DNA of 64,000 nt, from positions 1 through 64,000 of the forward strand of contig CAMVNO010000004.1 in the NCBI GenBank assembly GCA_947168855.1, written 5' to 3'. How positions within the stretch are numbered: the stretch's first letter is position 1; each line of letters starts with the position of its first letter. This document shows, piece by piece, positions 20,769-29,653 of this stretch. The notes under the pieces were generated by a model. The model was not told where the DNA came from, ran no database searches, and saw only the letters and a list, made by a program, of their open reading frames with translations. A program made the translations under genes and the position numbers. The stretch is from an uncultured Clostridia bacterium. GTDB taxonomy: Bacteria > Bacillota > Clostridia > Christensenellales > CAG-138.

Positions 20769-21524
20769 ATGGAAGAATCGAACAAAACAACAAATGATCG
20801 TATGGAACGCTTCCGCTTATTCCTGCGGAACAACGGATTCTACATCGCGCTGGTCGTGTGTCTCATCGTGATCGGCGGCGCGATCCTGCTGCTGGCGCTG
20901 GACAAGCCGGAGGAGGAGCAGGCGGAGGGACTGCCCTCCGAGCCGATCGTCATCGTCGGACAGTCGGAGGACGAGCGATTGAACGAGGTCGTATCCGCGC
21001 CGACGCTCCTGCCGTTCGCCCCTGCGAAAACGCCGACGCCCTTAACGACGCCGACGCCGATTCCGCTGCCCACCGCAACGCCGGAGCCCACGAAAAAGCC
21101 CGCGAGCGCGCCGAGTAAAGCGGCGCCGCCCGTTGAGGGCGAAATCATCTTCGGCTACGCGGTCGACAAGCTCCTGTACTCGGTGACGCTCGATCAATGG
21201 ACGACGCACGCCGCCGTGGACATCAAAGCCGACGCGGGCACGCCGGTCAAGTGCGTGTTTGCCGGCACGGTCGAACGCGTCCATCAGGACGACGCGCTGG
21301 GTTATACCGTCACCGTCAGCCACGCAAACGGCAGAACCACGCTCTACGCAAATCTCGGCGAGGATATCCGCGTCAAGGTCGGCGACCGTCTGAACGCCGG
21401 CGACGTGCTCGGCACCGTCGGCACAAGCGCCATCTCCGAATGCGCGCTGCCGCCGCATCTGCACTTTGCGATCACCGTCGACGGCGCAGTGAAGGACCCC
21501 GCAAAATATGTGCGGCTGGGCTGA
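20769..21524 (+). CDS. SpoIIQ-like membrane-anchored M23 peptidase
   Basis: A 251-residue type II membrane protein. The start at 20769 follows GAGGTG. There is a cytoplasmic N-terminus of about 25 residues, one membrane helix (FYIALVVCLIVIGGAILLLAL), a long acidic and Thr-Pro-rich linker, and a C-terminal M23 domain. All metal and catalytic positions are present: THAAVD (His, Asp) and PPHLHF (HxH). In spore formers SpoIIQ sits in the forespore membrane and pairs with SpoIIIAH across the septum; clostridial versions keep Zn-binding residues, as here. The assignment rests on architecture, the W-x-x-H-x-x-x-D context, the spo0A gene elsewhere in the window and the SigG/SigF-type promoter. No spoIID neighbour is present, so a general envelope M23 protein remains possible. 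Confidence 0.75.
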   Translation: MEESNKTTNDRMERFRLFLRNNGFYIALVVCLIVIGGAILLLALDKPEEEQAEGLPSEPIVIVGQSEDERLNEVVSAPTLLPFAPAKTPTPLTTPTPIPLPTATPEPTKKPASAPSKAAPPVEGEIIFGYAVDKLLYSVTLDQWTTHAAVDIKADAGTPVKCVFAGTVERVHQDDALGYTVTVSHANGRTTLYANLGEDIRVKVGDRLNAGDVLGTVGTSAISECALPPHLHFAITVDGAVKDPAKYVRLG

Positions 21525-21540
21525 ACTCCATGAACGCAAA

Positions 21541-21564
21541 AGCGGTGGATCAAGCGATCCGCCG
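21541..21564. terminator. Bidirectional terminator between spoIIQ-like and GNAT genes
   Basis: GCGGTGGATC-AAGC-GATCCGCCGC hairpin with one T-G mismatch region. TTTTG follows on the minus strand and CTGTTTCTG on the plus strand, between two convergent genes. Confidence 0.65.
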
Positions 21565-21578
21565 CCTGTTTCTGCTAT

Positions 21579-21980
21579 TCAGCGATACAGCGCCGCAAGT
21601 CCGCCGTCCGCAAACGGCTTCATCCCGCAGGCGCGATAAAAACCAAACGCCTCCGATCCGTCGTCCGTCACGACAAACACCTGCCGCACGCCGGCAAACC
21701 GGTCGAACACCGCCTGCATCAGCGCTTTGCCGACGCCCCTGCCGCGGTACGCTTCCGAAACAAGCAGGTCCTGTACCAGCACCGTGTGCGCGCCGTCGCC
21801 GACGCAGCGCACGAAACCGATCAGCGCCTCCCCGTCAAACGCGCCGCGCGTATACAGCGAATGTTCCCACGCGCGGGACAGCCGTTCATCGTCGGTCAGA
21901 TACGCGGTCCAGCCGTTTTCCGCATAAAGGTTCTTCACGTTCTCAAGTTCCGCCGCCGCAAGCTCCCGATATGCAATCAT
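21579..21980 (-). CDS. GNAT-family N-acetyltransferase
   Basis: A 133-residue single-domain GNAT. The acetyl-CoA pyrophosphate loop is AYRGRGVGKALMQ (R/Q-x-x-G-x-G/A), preceded by the beta-4 strand TVLVQDLLVSE and followed by a C-terminal GSEAFGFYRACGM segment typical of the fold. The acceptor cannot be deduced. GGGAG precedes the ATG. It is convergent with the SpoIIQ-like gene and follows lgt on the same strand with 28 bases between, so it is probably in the lgt transcript. Confidence 0.9.
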   Translation of the reverse strand: MIAYRELAAAELENVKNLYAENGWTAYLTDDERLSRAWEHSLYTRGAFDGEALIGFVRCVGDGAHTVLVQDLLVSEAYRGRGVGKALMQAVFDRFAGVRQVFVVTDDGSEAFGFYRACGMKPFADGGLAALYR

Positions 21981-22008
21981 CGTTTCTCCCTTTCTTTTCT
22001 TTGTTTTG

Positions 22009-22947
22009 TTATTTTTCTTCGCCGGACGCTTCCTCCGCCGCGTCTTCGGGTTTCTCCGCCGCTTCCGCGCATTCTTCGGCTTTCTCTTCCGCTTCCGCGC
22101 ATTCTTCCGGCTCCGGCACGGTCAGATCGTCTTCGTGAAACACCTTAAAGGGCTCGCCCTTTTTCCAGCGGCGCGAAAGGATCAGAATCACGACGCCCGC
22201 GATCAGGATGGCAATGCTGATCCATTGCGAGGTGTAGAGCGGTCCGTACTTGCCGCGCGCCGCGTCGCCGCGGAACATCTCGATGACAAACCGCCAGATC
22301 GCGTACAGGATGAGATACCAGCCGGTCACGGTGCCGAGGTGCTTTTCCTTGCGGAAGATGAGCACGAGCACAACGCACAGAAGCAGCAGGAAGATCGTTT
22401 CCAGAAGCGGCGCAGGCAGGCGCATGGTGCCGTCGAGGTATTTCACCGCGCAGACGCCGTTGTAGGTGCACAGCCCGAACTGCGTCGTTTCGCCGGTCGC
22501 AACGCCGTAGCAGCAGCCGACCAGCAGACAGCCGATCCGCCCGAACGCATGCGCCACGCAGAAGCACGGCGCCATGAGGTCCGTGAATTCGAAGAAATTC
22601 TTTTTCTTCTTCCGCGCAACGAGAACGATGCCCAAAAGCCCGCCGATCAGTCCGCCGTAGAAGACCATGCCCGACATCAGAAGCTCCAGAAGCCCCTTGA
22701 AGAAGCCGTTTGAAAACGCATCCTTAAACACGCCCGGCGTAACGATCCAGTAGAGGATCTTCATCCCGACAAAGCCCAGAAGCACCGCCGAAATGATCGC
22801 GTCGACGAATTCGCCGTTCCAGTCGAGCGCGGAACGCTTGCGCAAAAACCAGCTTAACAGCACGGCAAGGATCGCGCCGACGAGCACGCAAAAGCCCATC
22901 GCCGGCACGCCGAAGCTGCCGATGCGGAATAAATATGTACCGATCAT
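22009..22947 (-). CDS. lgt: Prolipoprotein diacylglyceryl transferase Lgt
   Basis: A 312-residue polytopic membrane enzyme that transfers diacylglycerol from phosphatidylglycerol to the lipobox cysteine of prolipoproteins. It has about seven hydrophobic helices and the Lgt signature region AHAFGRIGCLLVGCCYG; the GRIGC..GCCYG variant is frequent in clostridial members in place of GRIGNFINxE. MSGMVFYGGLIGG and YAIWRFVIEMFRGD are also conserved blocks. The start follows AAGGAG. Odd feature: the last 45 or so residues are a highly acidic Glu/Ala tail (EECAEAEEKAEECAEAAEK) that is not part of the usual enzyme. At least two lipoproteins with good lipoboxes occur in the window (58729 and 61506). Confidence 0.92.
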   Translation of the reverse strand: MIGTYLFRIGSFGVPAMGFCVLVGAILAVLLSWFLRKRSALDWNGEFVDAIISAVLLGFVGMKILYWIVTPGVFKDAFSNGFFKGLLELLMSGMVFYGGLIGGLLGIVLVARKKKKNFFEFTDLMAPCFCVAHAFGRIGCLLVGCCYGVATGETTQFGLCTYNGVCAVKYLDGTMRLPAPLLETIFLLLLCVVLVLIFRKEKHLGTVTGWYLILYAIWRFVIEMFRGDAARGKYGPLYTSQWISIAILIAGVVILILSRRWKKGEPFKVFHEDDLTVPEPEECAEAEEKAEECAEAAEKPEDAAEEASGEEK

Positions 22948-22971
22948 AGGAACACTCCTTTCTGAATTGCC

Positions 22972-23000
22972 AGTTTATCATATCTTCTGCGGCTTGTCAA
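22972..23000 (-). promoter_or_regulatory. Promoter of lgt
   Basis: TTGACA, 17 bases, TAAACT on the minus strand, about 25 bases before the ATG. The TTTT run of the upstream terminator runs into the TTGACA. Confidence 0.55.
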
Positions 23001-23045
23001 AAGGGGCTGTTCAAAAGCTGAACAGCCCCCATGAATTCTCGCCTG
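22999..23045 (-). terminator. Terminator with a remnant of the composite palindromic element
   Basis: On the minus strand GGGGCTGTTCAG/TTGAACAGCCCC forms a strong hairpin followed by TTTTG, a few bases after the stop of the InlB/Ig protein. The preceding GCGAGAATTCATG matches the terminator-proximal end of the composite elements at 42856 and 55686, so this looks like a shortened copy. Confidence 0.8.
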
Positions 23046-23050
23046 TGATG

Positions 23051-26000
23051 TTACTTGACCGTAAGTTTCACGGCCTTGCTGTTGACGCTGCCGATGTCGT
23101 TCTTCACAACGCAGCGATACTGCCAGCCGTTGTTCTTCTTCGCAGCCTTCAGAGACAGCGTTGCGCTCGTCTTGTCGCTCAGGTCCGTCCACGTCTTGCC
23201 GTCGTTCTTCGAGTACTGCCACTGGTACTTGAGTCCCACGCCCGCCGCGACGACTGTGAACTTGACCGTCTTGCCGCTCTTGACGGTTACCGCCTTCGGC
23301 TGGGTCAGGATCCTCGGCTTCACGCCGGAAACCGTCATCTTCACGGCGCTTGACGTGACGCTGCCCTTGGTGTTTTTGACCACGCAGCGGTACATCGTGC
23401 CGTTGTTCTTAGCGCTTGCCGTTACCTTGACGCTCGCCTTTGTCTTGCCGCTCCATTTGACCCATTTCGCGCCGTTGTCCTTCGAGTAATACCACTGGTA
23501 CTTGAGTCCGGTGCCCGCGGCGACCACCTTGAACGTTGCCGTCTCGCCGACCGCGACCGTCGTCTTCTTCGGCTGCGCCGTGATCCGCGGCTTCACGCCG
23601 GAGACCGTCAGCTTCGCGCTGTCCGACATGCTGCTGTAATCGCCCTTTGTGATCTCGCATCGGTACAGGTTGCCGTTGGTCTTGGCGCTGCCCGTAACGC
23701 TCACGCTCGCGCTCGTTTTGTCGCTCCATTCCTTCCACGACGCGCCGTTGTTCGTCGAATAATACCACTGGTATTCAACGCCCTCTCCGAGCGCGGCAAC
23801 GGTGAATTTCGCCGTCTTGCCGTTTGCGACTGTCTGCGCCTTCGGCTGCGTCTTGATCTCCGTCGGAGACCATATCTCGAAGAATTTGCTGCACGTTCCG
23901 GCATATTCGCCCTTGAACGTCACGGTCACATAGGCGATGCCTACATTGATGTTGTCTTTGTATTCATAATCGTAATTCGCCGGATTGATGACGCTGCCGT
24001 CCGCACTGTTCTTGACCGTGAACCGCGGCGTCTTTGCCGCACCGTCCGCAATCACATACGCCGTGCCGTCCTTAAACTGCACATCCTCCGCGTTCCATTC
24101 GATCGTGCCGTTGATGCTGAGAACCGCTTTCCAATGCGCATACAGCGTATGGTCCGACGCAATCTCTACAAGGGAATCCTCCGTGATTTGGGATCCGCCG
24201 TTAATCGCAGTAAACCATCCGATAAACAAGTAGCCGTCCCGCACCGCCGTAGGAAGCACGCCATCGAGACGATATAAGGTCCCGTATTGTCTTTCCACCG
24301 TAACTGTATCGCCGTTGTAGTTTGCGATCCTTCCGCCGTTCGGATCATATGTGATATTATACCAGTTCGCGTACCAATGCGCGTACAGCGCATGATCGTT
24401 CGGATTGCTTACAATCGTCGATTCTGAAACATAATTGCCCGCGTCCGGGTCAGTATACCATCCCGTAAAGCTATAGCCGGCGCGCGTCGGCGTCGGAAGA
24501 TCGTCGTACGTGCTGCCGTAATAAACCGTCTTGCTGCCCTGCGATACGCTGCCGCCGTTGGCGTTGAAGGTTACGGTATAGCTCTTTGCGCTCCAATGCG
24601 CATACAGCGTATGATTCGACGCGGTTGAGACCGTCGTTGAGGACGTGACTTTTGAGCCGCCGCTCGCAGCGGTATACCATCCGACAAACGTATAGCCCGT
24701 GCGCGTCGGCGTCGGAAGATCGTCGTACGTGCTGCCGTAATAAACCGTCTTGCTGCCCTGCGATACGCTGCCGCCGTTGGCGTTGAAGGTTACGGTATAG
24801 CTCTTTGCGCTCCAATGCGCATACAGCGTATGATTCGACGCGGTTGAGACCGTCGTTGAGGACGTGACTTTTGAGCCGCCGCTCGCAGCGGTATACCATC
24901 CGACAAACGTATAGCCCGTGCGCGTCGGCGTCGGAAGATCGCCGTAGGTGCCGCCGACGGTAACCGTTTTGCTGCTTGTAGAAACGGAACCGCCGTTGGC
25001 GTTGAAGGTTACTGTTACCGTTGCAGAGGAGCTTGAGGTGACCGTAAACGAGTTTGAGTGGAACAAATATTCAGAACTCGTGGCAGACGAAAGATTGCTT
25101 CCGTCGTTGGAGTAATAATACAGGCACTTTGCTTTTAATGCGTACGTATAGCTCCCTGCCGAAAGATTATTGAACTTAAGATTATTATCCAAAGTAGAGC
25201 TCTTGAGGCTGTAAGACTTTGTCGATAATCCCGTATGCGAGCTCGAGATCGAAGGTGTACCGCTTGTTGCGGAACCGGGATAACAATACGCATACAAAGC
25301 CGTCATTGTATTGTAGGTGCTGGATACGGTTCCCTTGATGCTGAAAGCGTTTCCCTGTGATATTTGAGAAGGGTTGGTCGCGCCGGAAAGCGTAATATCC
25401 GATCCTTTCCAACCGTTCCATGAAGTATTGCCGGAATATAAATAGCATTCTTGGCCGTTATACGTCGTTTTATACCAATAATTGCCTGCCGTGTTCTTAT
25501 AGAGTGCAATGGCGTCAATCGTTGTTCCTGTTGATAGCGTTGCGATATCTGTGGAATACGAAGACGTTGACTTCGAACACGGTAAAGATTTCAACGTAGT
25601 TGAAGCAGTAGTCTTGACCGTGCCGTACGTGGGGGATACTGTGCACTGGGCAAGGTATTCATCTTCTGGAGATGCGACATAATTCTTTGCTCGGCTAATT
25701 GTGACATAGGTATAGCTACTGTATGAGATTGTATGTGTTGTTACTTTCCTAGCTGTCCAATTGCAATCGATAACCTCTACAGTATCCTGATTTACCTGTA
25801 TAACCACAGCAGAATGAAACTTGCTAACACCATCCACAATCTTTCCTAGCCTAATTATGTCCCCAACTTTAGCCATCTGCATTGTATCATGGTTAAAACT
25901 ACCTTTTACAAGTTGATCATAGTCTACTGTATCATTCGCAGCATTTGCGAAAATGAACCATCCCGCATAGTTAGCAAATCCCGCGCAAGTGTATCCTCCA

Positions 26001-26515
26001 TATAGTTTTTTATCATAATACCAGTGATATGCTGACCAACTGCTTATGTTTGAAGGAATAAGTAGACCATATTGAGATGCTTTTTCTCTAAACCATTCAG
26101 TTTGAATAACATTTATCATCTTACATTTATCACACGCACTATCTGAACAGCCACAGTGTGCCTGTGTAGTTGTAAAATACTGATTATTAAGAGCATTTTG
26201 CAGTTTTTTGATGCGTTCTTCCACAGTTTTTTGAGAAACTGTGGTCATACCCTTAGTAGAATTCTCGGCTTTTTCAATTGAATCAATTCCCACTAGACCG
26301 TCTTGTTCATCATCTGTATCTCCAACAGTCTCGACCGTCTCAATCTCTGCACGATCGATCTCTGAGGGCTCGGTCGGTTCTTCTTCAGATACGGCAACGA
26401 TCTCCTCCGTTTCTTCCGACGGCTGTTCCGAATCGGTCGCTTCCTCCGCCATGACGGACGGCAGCAGCGCCATGCACATCAACAGCGCAAGGAGCAGGGA
26501 CAGCAGTTTTTTCAT
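23051..26515 (-). CDS. Secreted NlpC/P60- or CHAP-like enzyme with InlB-type and Ig-like repeats
   Basis: 1154 residues from the ATG at 26515, which lies 6 bases after GGGAGG; the ATG at 26521 abuts that site, so I prefer 26515. A signal peptide ([23 protein letters not shown]) is followed by an acidic Glu/Ser/Thr region. Residues about 130-265 look like a papain-fold NlpC/P60 or CHAP amidase: C177 in [13 protein letters not shown] and H234 in [10 protein letters not shown]. An SH3-like stretch follows, then four or five InlB/Flg_new repeats ([17 protein letters not shown]; about 500-800), and three Ig-like repeats (about 885-1154) that begin QPKAQTV-style and contain YQWYYS. Inferred role: a cell-wall-targeted peptidoglycan hydrolase or adhesin. 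The enzymatic domain is distinctly AT-richer than the repeats. Expression is probably controlled by the divergent HTH gene. Confidence 0.85.
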   Translation of the reverse strand: MKKLLSLLLALLMCMALLPSVMAEEATDSEQPSEETEEIVAVSEEEPTEPSEIDRAEIETVETVGDTDDEQDGLVGIDSIEKAENSTKGMTTVSQKTVEERIKKLQNALNNQYFTTTQAHCGCSDSACDKCKMINVIQTEWFREKASQYGLLIPSNISSWSAYHWYYDKKLYGGYTCAGFANYAGWFIFANAANDTVDYDQLVKGSFNHDTMQMAKVGDIIRLGKIVDGVSKFHSAVVIQVNQDTVEVIDCNWTARKVTTHTISYSSYTYVTISRAKNYVASPEDEYLAQCTVSPTYGTVKTTASTTLKSLPCSKSTSSYSTDIATLSTGTTIDAIALYKNTAGNYWYKTTYNGQECYLYSGNTSWNGWKGSDITLSGATNPSQISQGNAFSIKGTVSSTYNTMTALYAYCYPGSATSGTPSISSSHTGLSTKSYSLKSSTLDNNLKFNNLSAGSYTYALKAKCLYYYSNDGSNLSSATSSEYLFHSNSFTVTSSSSATVTVTFNANGGSVSTSSKTVTVGGTYGDLPTPTRTGYTFVGWYTAASGGSKVTSSTTVSTASNHTLYAHWSAKSYTVTFNANGGSVSQGSKTVYYGSTYDDLPTPTRTGYTFVGWYTAASGGSKVTSSTTVSTASNHTLYAHWSAKSYTVTFNANGGSVSQGSKTVYYGSTYDDLPTPTRAGYSFTGWYTDPDAGNYVSESTIVSNPNDHALYAHWYANWYNITYDPNGGRIANYNGDTVTVERQYGTLYRLDGVLPTAVRDGYLFIGWFTAINGGSQITEDSLVEIASDHTLYAHWKAVLSINGTIEWNAEDVQFKDGTAYVIADGAAKTPRFTVKNSADGSVINPANYDYEYKDNINVGIAYVTVTFKGEYAGTCSKFFEIWSPTEIKTQPKAQTVANGKTAKFTVAALGEGVEYQWYYSTNNGASWKEWSDKTSASVSVTGSAKTNGNLYRCEITKGDYSSMSDSAKLTVSGVKPRITAQPKKTTVAVGETATFKVVAAGTGLKYQWYYSKDNGAKWVKWSGKTKASVKVTASAKNNGTMYRCVVKNTKGSVTSSAVKMTVSGVKPRILTQPKAVTVKSGKTVKFTVVAAGVGLKYQWQYSKNDGKTWTDLSDKTSATLSLKAAKKNNGWQYRCVVKNDIGSVNSKAVKLTVK
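24482..24919 (-). repeat. Two tandem 219-bp copies encoding an InlB-type unit
   Basis: 24482-24700 and 24701-24919 are virtually identical head-to-tail copies of 73 codons each; a third, diverged copy follows from 24920. The shared DNA indicates recent expansion and makes copy-number change by slippage or recombination likely. Confidence 0.85.
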
Positions 26516-26550
26516 AATCATCCTCCCAAACAACAAAAATCAAATGTATC

Positions 26551-26600
26551 GTAACACATTGTTACGTTTATAATATAACAAAATGTTACAATTCTGTCAA
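26551..26600 (-). promoter_or_regulatory. Repressor-controlled promoter of the InlB/Ig gene with two palindromic operators
   Basis: On the minus strand TTGACA (26595-26600), 17 bases, TATATT (26572-26577). Operator 1 is GTAACA-CAT-TGTTAC (26551-26565), a perfect inverted repeat over the expected transcription start. Operator 2 is TAACA-AAA-TGTTA (26576-26588), inside the -35/-10 spacer. Centres are 24 bp apart. TATAAT at 26569-26574 on the plus strand could serve the divergent HTH gene, so its product could control both directions. Confidence 0.75.
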
Positions 26601-26601
26601 T

Positions 26602-26802
26602 ATGAAGGGATTACGGGACATACGGAAACGGCGCGGATTAAGCCAGCAAAAGGTGGCTTTAGACCTGCATATCACGCGGGAGGCGCTGTCCTACTATGAG
26701 ACCGGAAAACGGGAGCCGTCGTTCGAGTTATTGAACCGCATGTCGGTATATTTTCACGTCTCAATCGATTATCTCATCAACGGAAAAGAATTTGAAGAAT
26801 AA
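26602..26802 (+). CDS. Small XRE/Cro-type HTH regulator
   Basis: A 66-residue protein that is essentially one helix-turn-helix: LRDIRKRRGLSQQKVALDLHITREALSYYETGKREPSFELL, followed by a short helix ending SIDYLINGKEFEE. It has no effector domain and resembles phage-type or Cro-like repressors. The gene starts 2 bases beyond the -35 of the divergent InlB/Ig promoter, next to two palindromes that are its most likely operators. No clear ribosome binding site precedes the ATG (the leader is AT-rich), so expression may be low. The local AT-richness continues into the 5' part of the divergent gene, and the two may have been acquired together. Confidence 0.88.
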   Translation: MKGLRDIRKRRGLSQQKVALDLHITREALSYYETGKREPSFELLNRMSVYFHVSIDYLINGKEFEE

Positions 26803-27055
26803 CACAGAGGGATATTTGCCGTAGGGGAAGATACCATTTTCCCGTTCCGCTTTTGCATGCGGGAGGTCGGGGTCGACCTCCCCTGCAACAGTACAACATC
26901 CAAAACCTGTCATTCTGAGGAACGTAGTGACGAAGAATCTTTATGATCCTTCGCGGACACTCAATTCAAAATGTGGATGTTACAACGTACTACGCGCCGT
27001 GCATTGCGCTTGCGCGGCATGCAATCTGATCCGAAGGCGATTTTGCGGAAAGCAG
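26803..27055. repeat. Intergenic region with dispersed repeat copy E1
   Basis: The stretch between the HTH gene and leuS carries no gene. 26909-26955 contains TGTCATTCTGAGG...GAAGAATCT...GATCCTTCG, a copy of the dispersed TGTCATYCTGAG family. It is bracketed by AACATCC (26895-26901) and GGATGTT (26975-26981), with GTAC outside each arm. GCGCTTGCGCGGCATGC near 27007 forms a further short inverted repeat. Confidence 0.7.
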
Positions 27056-27083
27056 TTGACAAACGCCATGGAAAAGTTATATC
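27056..27083 (+). promoter_or_regulatory. Promoter of leuS
   Basis: TTGACA, 16 bases, TATATC, with a leader of only about 35 bases. There is therefore no room for a T-box leader, which often controls leuS in Bacillota. Confidence 0.65.
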
Positions 27084-27122
27084 CTATTATATCTATCGGG
27101 CAACCGGTGAAAGGAGCATTTC

Positions 27123-29528
27123 ATGGCAGATTTTTACGATTTCAACGCCGTTGAAAAAAAGTGGCAGGCGTACTGGGACGCGCACCGCTGCTTTGAGGCG
27201 GAAAAGGATCATACAAAACCGAAATTCTACGCGCTCGTGGAGTTTCCGTACCCGTCCGGCGCAGGCATGCACGTCGGGCACATCAAGGCGTATACGAGCC
27301 TTGAGGTGCTTTCCAGAAAGCGCCGCATGCAGGGCTATAACGTGCTGTTCCCGATGGGCTTCGACTCGTTCGGTCTGCCCGCCGAGAACTACGCGATCAA
27401 GACCAACACGCACCCGCACGACATCACGACCGCGAACATCGAGCATTTCAAGGATCAGATGAAGCGCGTCGGCTATTCGTTCGACTGGACGCGCGAGATC
27501 GCCACGTCCCTGCCCGACTACTACAAGTGGACGCAGTGGATCTTCCGGAAGCTGTTCGACCACGGACTGGTGTTCCGCGCAAAGACGCTGGTCAACTACT
27601 GCCCGAACTGCAAGGTTGTCCTTTCGAACGAGGATTCGCAGGGCGGCAAGTGCGACGTATGCCACAGCGACGTCGTACAGCTCAGTAAAGACGTCTGGTA
27701 CCTGAAGATCACGGCGTACGCCGATAAGCTTCTGGAAGGGCTCAGGGACGTTGATTATCCCGACTCGATCAAGCAGCAGGAAATCGACTGGATCGGCAAA
27801 TCCGTCGGCGCGTTCGTGAATTTCCAAGTCAAGGACGTGCCCGAAGCGCTCGAGATCTACACGACCCGCTGCGACACGCTGTTCGGCGTCACGTTCATGG
27901 TCGTCGCGCCCGAGCATCCGATGCTCGACAAGTACAAGGACCGCATCAAAAACTGGGACGAGGTCGAGGCGTACCGCGCGGCTTGCGCGAAGAAGACCGA
28001 GTTCGAGCGCACGCAGCTCAGTAAAGAAAAGACCGGCGTGAAGCTTTCTGGCTTTACGGCGATCAATCCGGTGAGCGGCAGAGAGATCCCGGTGTTCATC
28101 GCGGACTACGTCATGATGGGCTACGGCACCGGCGCGATCATGGCGGTCCCGGCGCACGATCAGCGCGACTGGGAGTTTGCGCATAAATTCGGCGTCGAGA
28201 TCATTCCGGTCATCGAAGGCGGCGACATCGAAAAGGAAGCGTACACCGGCGACGGCAGGATGATCAATTCCGATTTCCTGAACGCGTACGACAACAAAAA
28301 GGACTCGATCGCAGCGATGCTCGACTACCTCGGTGCGCACAAGCTCGGCAGAAAGGGCATCCAGTACAAGATGAAGGACTGGGCGTTCAACCGTCAGCGC
28401 TACTGGGGCGAGCCGATCCCGCTCATTCACTGCGAAAAGTGCGGCACGGTGGGCGTGCCGTACGAGGAGCTGCCGCTCCGCCTTCCGGACGTCGAGAACT
28501 TTGCGCCGGGCACCGACGGACAGAGCCCGCTTGCCAGGATCGAATCGTTTGTGAACTGCACCTGCCCGCAGTGCGGCGGACCCGCAAAACGCGAGACCGA
28601 CACCATGCCGCAGTGGGCAGGATCTTCCTGGTACTATCTCCGCTTCATTGATCCCAAAAACGACAAGGTCTTCTGCGATCCGGAGGAGATGAAATACTGG
28701 ATGCCGGTCGACTGGTACAACGGCGGCATGGAGCACGTCACGCGGCATTTGCTGTATTCGCGCTTCTGGCATCACTTCCTGTATGACATCGGCGAGGTCA
28801 ACACGCCCGAGCCGTACGCAAAGCGCACCTATCAGGGACTGATCCTCGGACCCGATGGCGACAAGATGAGCAAGTCGAAGGGCAACGTGGTCGACCCGAT
28901 CAACGTCATCGAACGCCTCGGCGCGGACACGCTGCGCGTCTACGTCATGTTCATGGGCGACTACATGGCGGCAACGCCGTGGAGCGAGGAGTCCGCCAAC
29001 GGCTGCAAGCGCTTCCTCGACCGTATCTGGCGCATGCAGGATATGGTAAAGGGCGAGGGCTGGACCGACGACGAGCTGCGTACGAAGGTCAACGCCTGCA
29101 TCAAGAAGGTGGGCGAAGACTACGAGCGCATGAAATTCAACACCGCGATCGCCGCGATGATGTCGCTCGTCAACGATTTCTACGCCAGGGGCACGCTCAC
29201 AAAGGACGAGTTCCGCGCGCTGCTTTTGCTGCTGTATCCGGTTGCGCCGCACATCAGTGAGGAGCTCAATGAAAAGCTCGGCTTTGCGCCGCTGCACCAC
29301 GCCGCATGGCCCCAGTACGATCCGGACGCGCTCGTGGAAAACACGATCGAATACGGCGTGCAGGTCAACGGCAAGATCCGCGCGCGGGTCAAGCTCCCGG
29401 TCGGCATGGAAAACGCCGCGATCGTCGAAGCCGCGCTGGCGCTCGACGACGTCAGGCCTTTTACGGAAGGCAAGACGATCCGCAAGACGATCGTCGTCAA
29501 AAACATCATCAACCTCGTGGTCGGCTGA
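27123..29528 (+). CDS. leuS: Leucyl-tRNA synthetase
   Basis: An 801-residue class I synthetase that charges tRNA-Leu. The HIGH-type motif HVGH (YPSGAGMHVGHIKAYT) lies near residue 50 and KMSKS (DGDKMSKSKGN) near 581. Between them are a Zn-binding-like CPNCKVVLSNEDSQGGKCDVC block, the CP1 editing domain (TGAIMAVPAHDQRDWEFA) and the tryptophan-rich WAGSSWYYLRF segment typical of LeuRS. The C-terminal anticodon-binding and small C-terminal domains are complete (VQVNGKIRARV). AAAGGAG precedes the ATG. It is a monocistronic unit between its own promoter and terminator. The 830-residue minus-strand ORF over it is a codon-bias shadow. Confidence 0.98.
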   Translation: MADFYDFNAVEKKWQAYWDAHRCFEAEKDHTKPKFYALVEFPYPSGAGMHVGHIKAYTSLEVLSRKRRMQGYNVLFPMGFDSFGLPAENYAIKTNTHPHDITTANIEHFKDQMKRVGYSFDWTREIATSLPDYYKWTQWIFRKLFDHGLVFRAKTLVNYCPNCKVVLSNEDSQGGKCDVCHSDVVQLSKDVWYLKITAYADKLLEGLRDVDYPDSIKQQEIDWIGKSVGAFVNFQVKDVPEALEIYTTRCDTLFGVTFMVVAPEHPMLDKYKDRIKNWDEVEAYRAACAKKTEFERTQLSKEKTGVKLSGFTAINPVSGREIPVFIADYVMMGYGTGAIMAVPAHDQRDWEFAHKFGVEIIPVIEGGDIEKEAYTGDGRMINSDFLNAYDNKKDSIAAMLDYLGAHKLGRKGIQYKMKDWAFNRQRYWGEPIPLIHCEKCGTVGVPYEELPLRLPDVENFAPGTDGQSPLARIESFVNCTCPQCGGPAKRETDTMPQWAGSSWYYLRFIDPKNDKVFCDPEEMKYWMPVDWYNGGMEHVTRHLLYSRFWHHFLYDIGEVNTPEPYAKRTYQGLILGPDGDKMSKSKGNVVDPINVIERLGADTLRVYVMFMGDYMAATPWSEESANGCKRFLDRIWRMQDMVKGEGWTDDELRTKVNACIKKVGEDYERMKFNTAIAAMMSLVNDFYARGTLTKDEFRALLLLLYPVAPHISEELNEKLGFAPLHHAAWPQYDPDALVENTIEYGVQVNGKIRARVKLPVGMENAAIVEAALALDDVRPFTEGKTIRKTIVVKNIINLVVG

Positions 29529-29542
29529 GACACGATCCGCAG

Positions 29543-29567
29543 ACTGCCGCAGCAATGCGGCAGTTTT
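29543..29567 (+). terminator. Terminator of leuS
   Basis: ACTGCCGC-AGCAAT-GCGGCAGT, an 8-bp stem, then TTTGTT, 14 bases after the stop. Confidence 0.85.
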
Positions 29568-29596
29568 GTTATCCCGAAAACACATCCGTAAAAGGA

Positions 29597-29626
29597 TTGA
29601 CAGCGTCCCTTCCGCAATGATATATT
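29597..29626 (+). promoter_or_regulatory. Promoter of the TP-rich protein and MscS genes
   Basis: TTGACA, 18 bases, TATATT, about 28 bases before the ATG of the first gene. Confidence 0.75.
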
Positions 29627-29653
29627 ATATTTAGGCCGTTATGAGAGGGTGCT

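Noticed and set aside
27093-29585. 830-residue minus-strand ORF
   Set aside because: Antisense shadow of leuS produced by GC-rich third positions; leuS itself is complete with all motifs.
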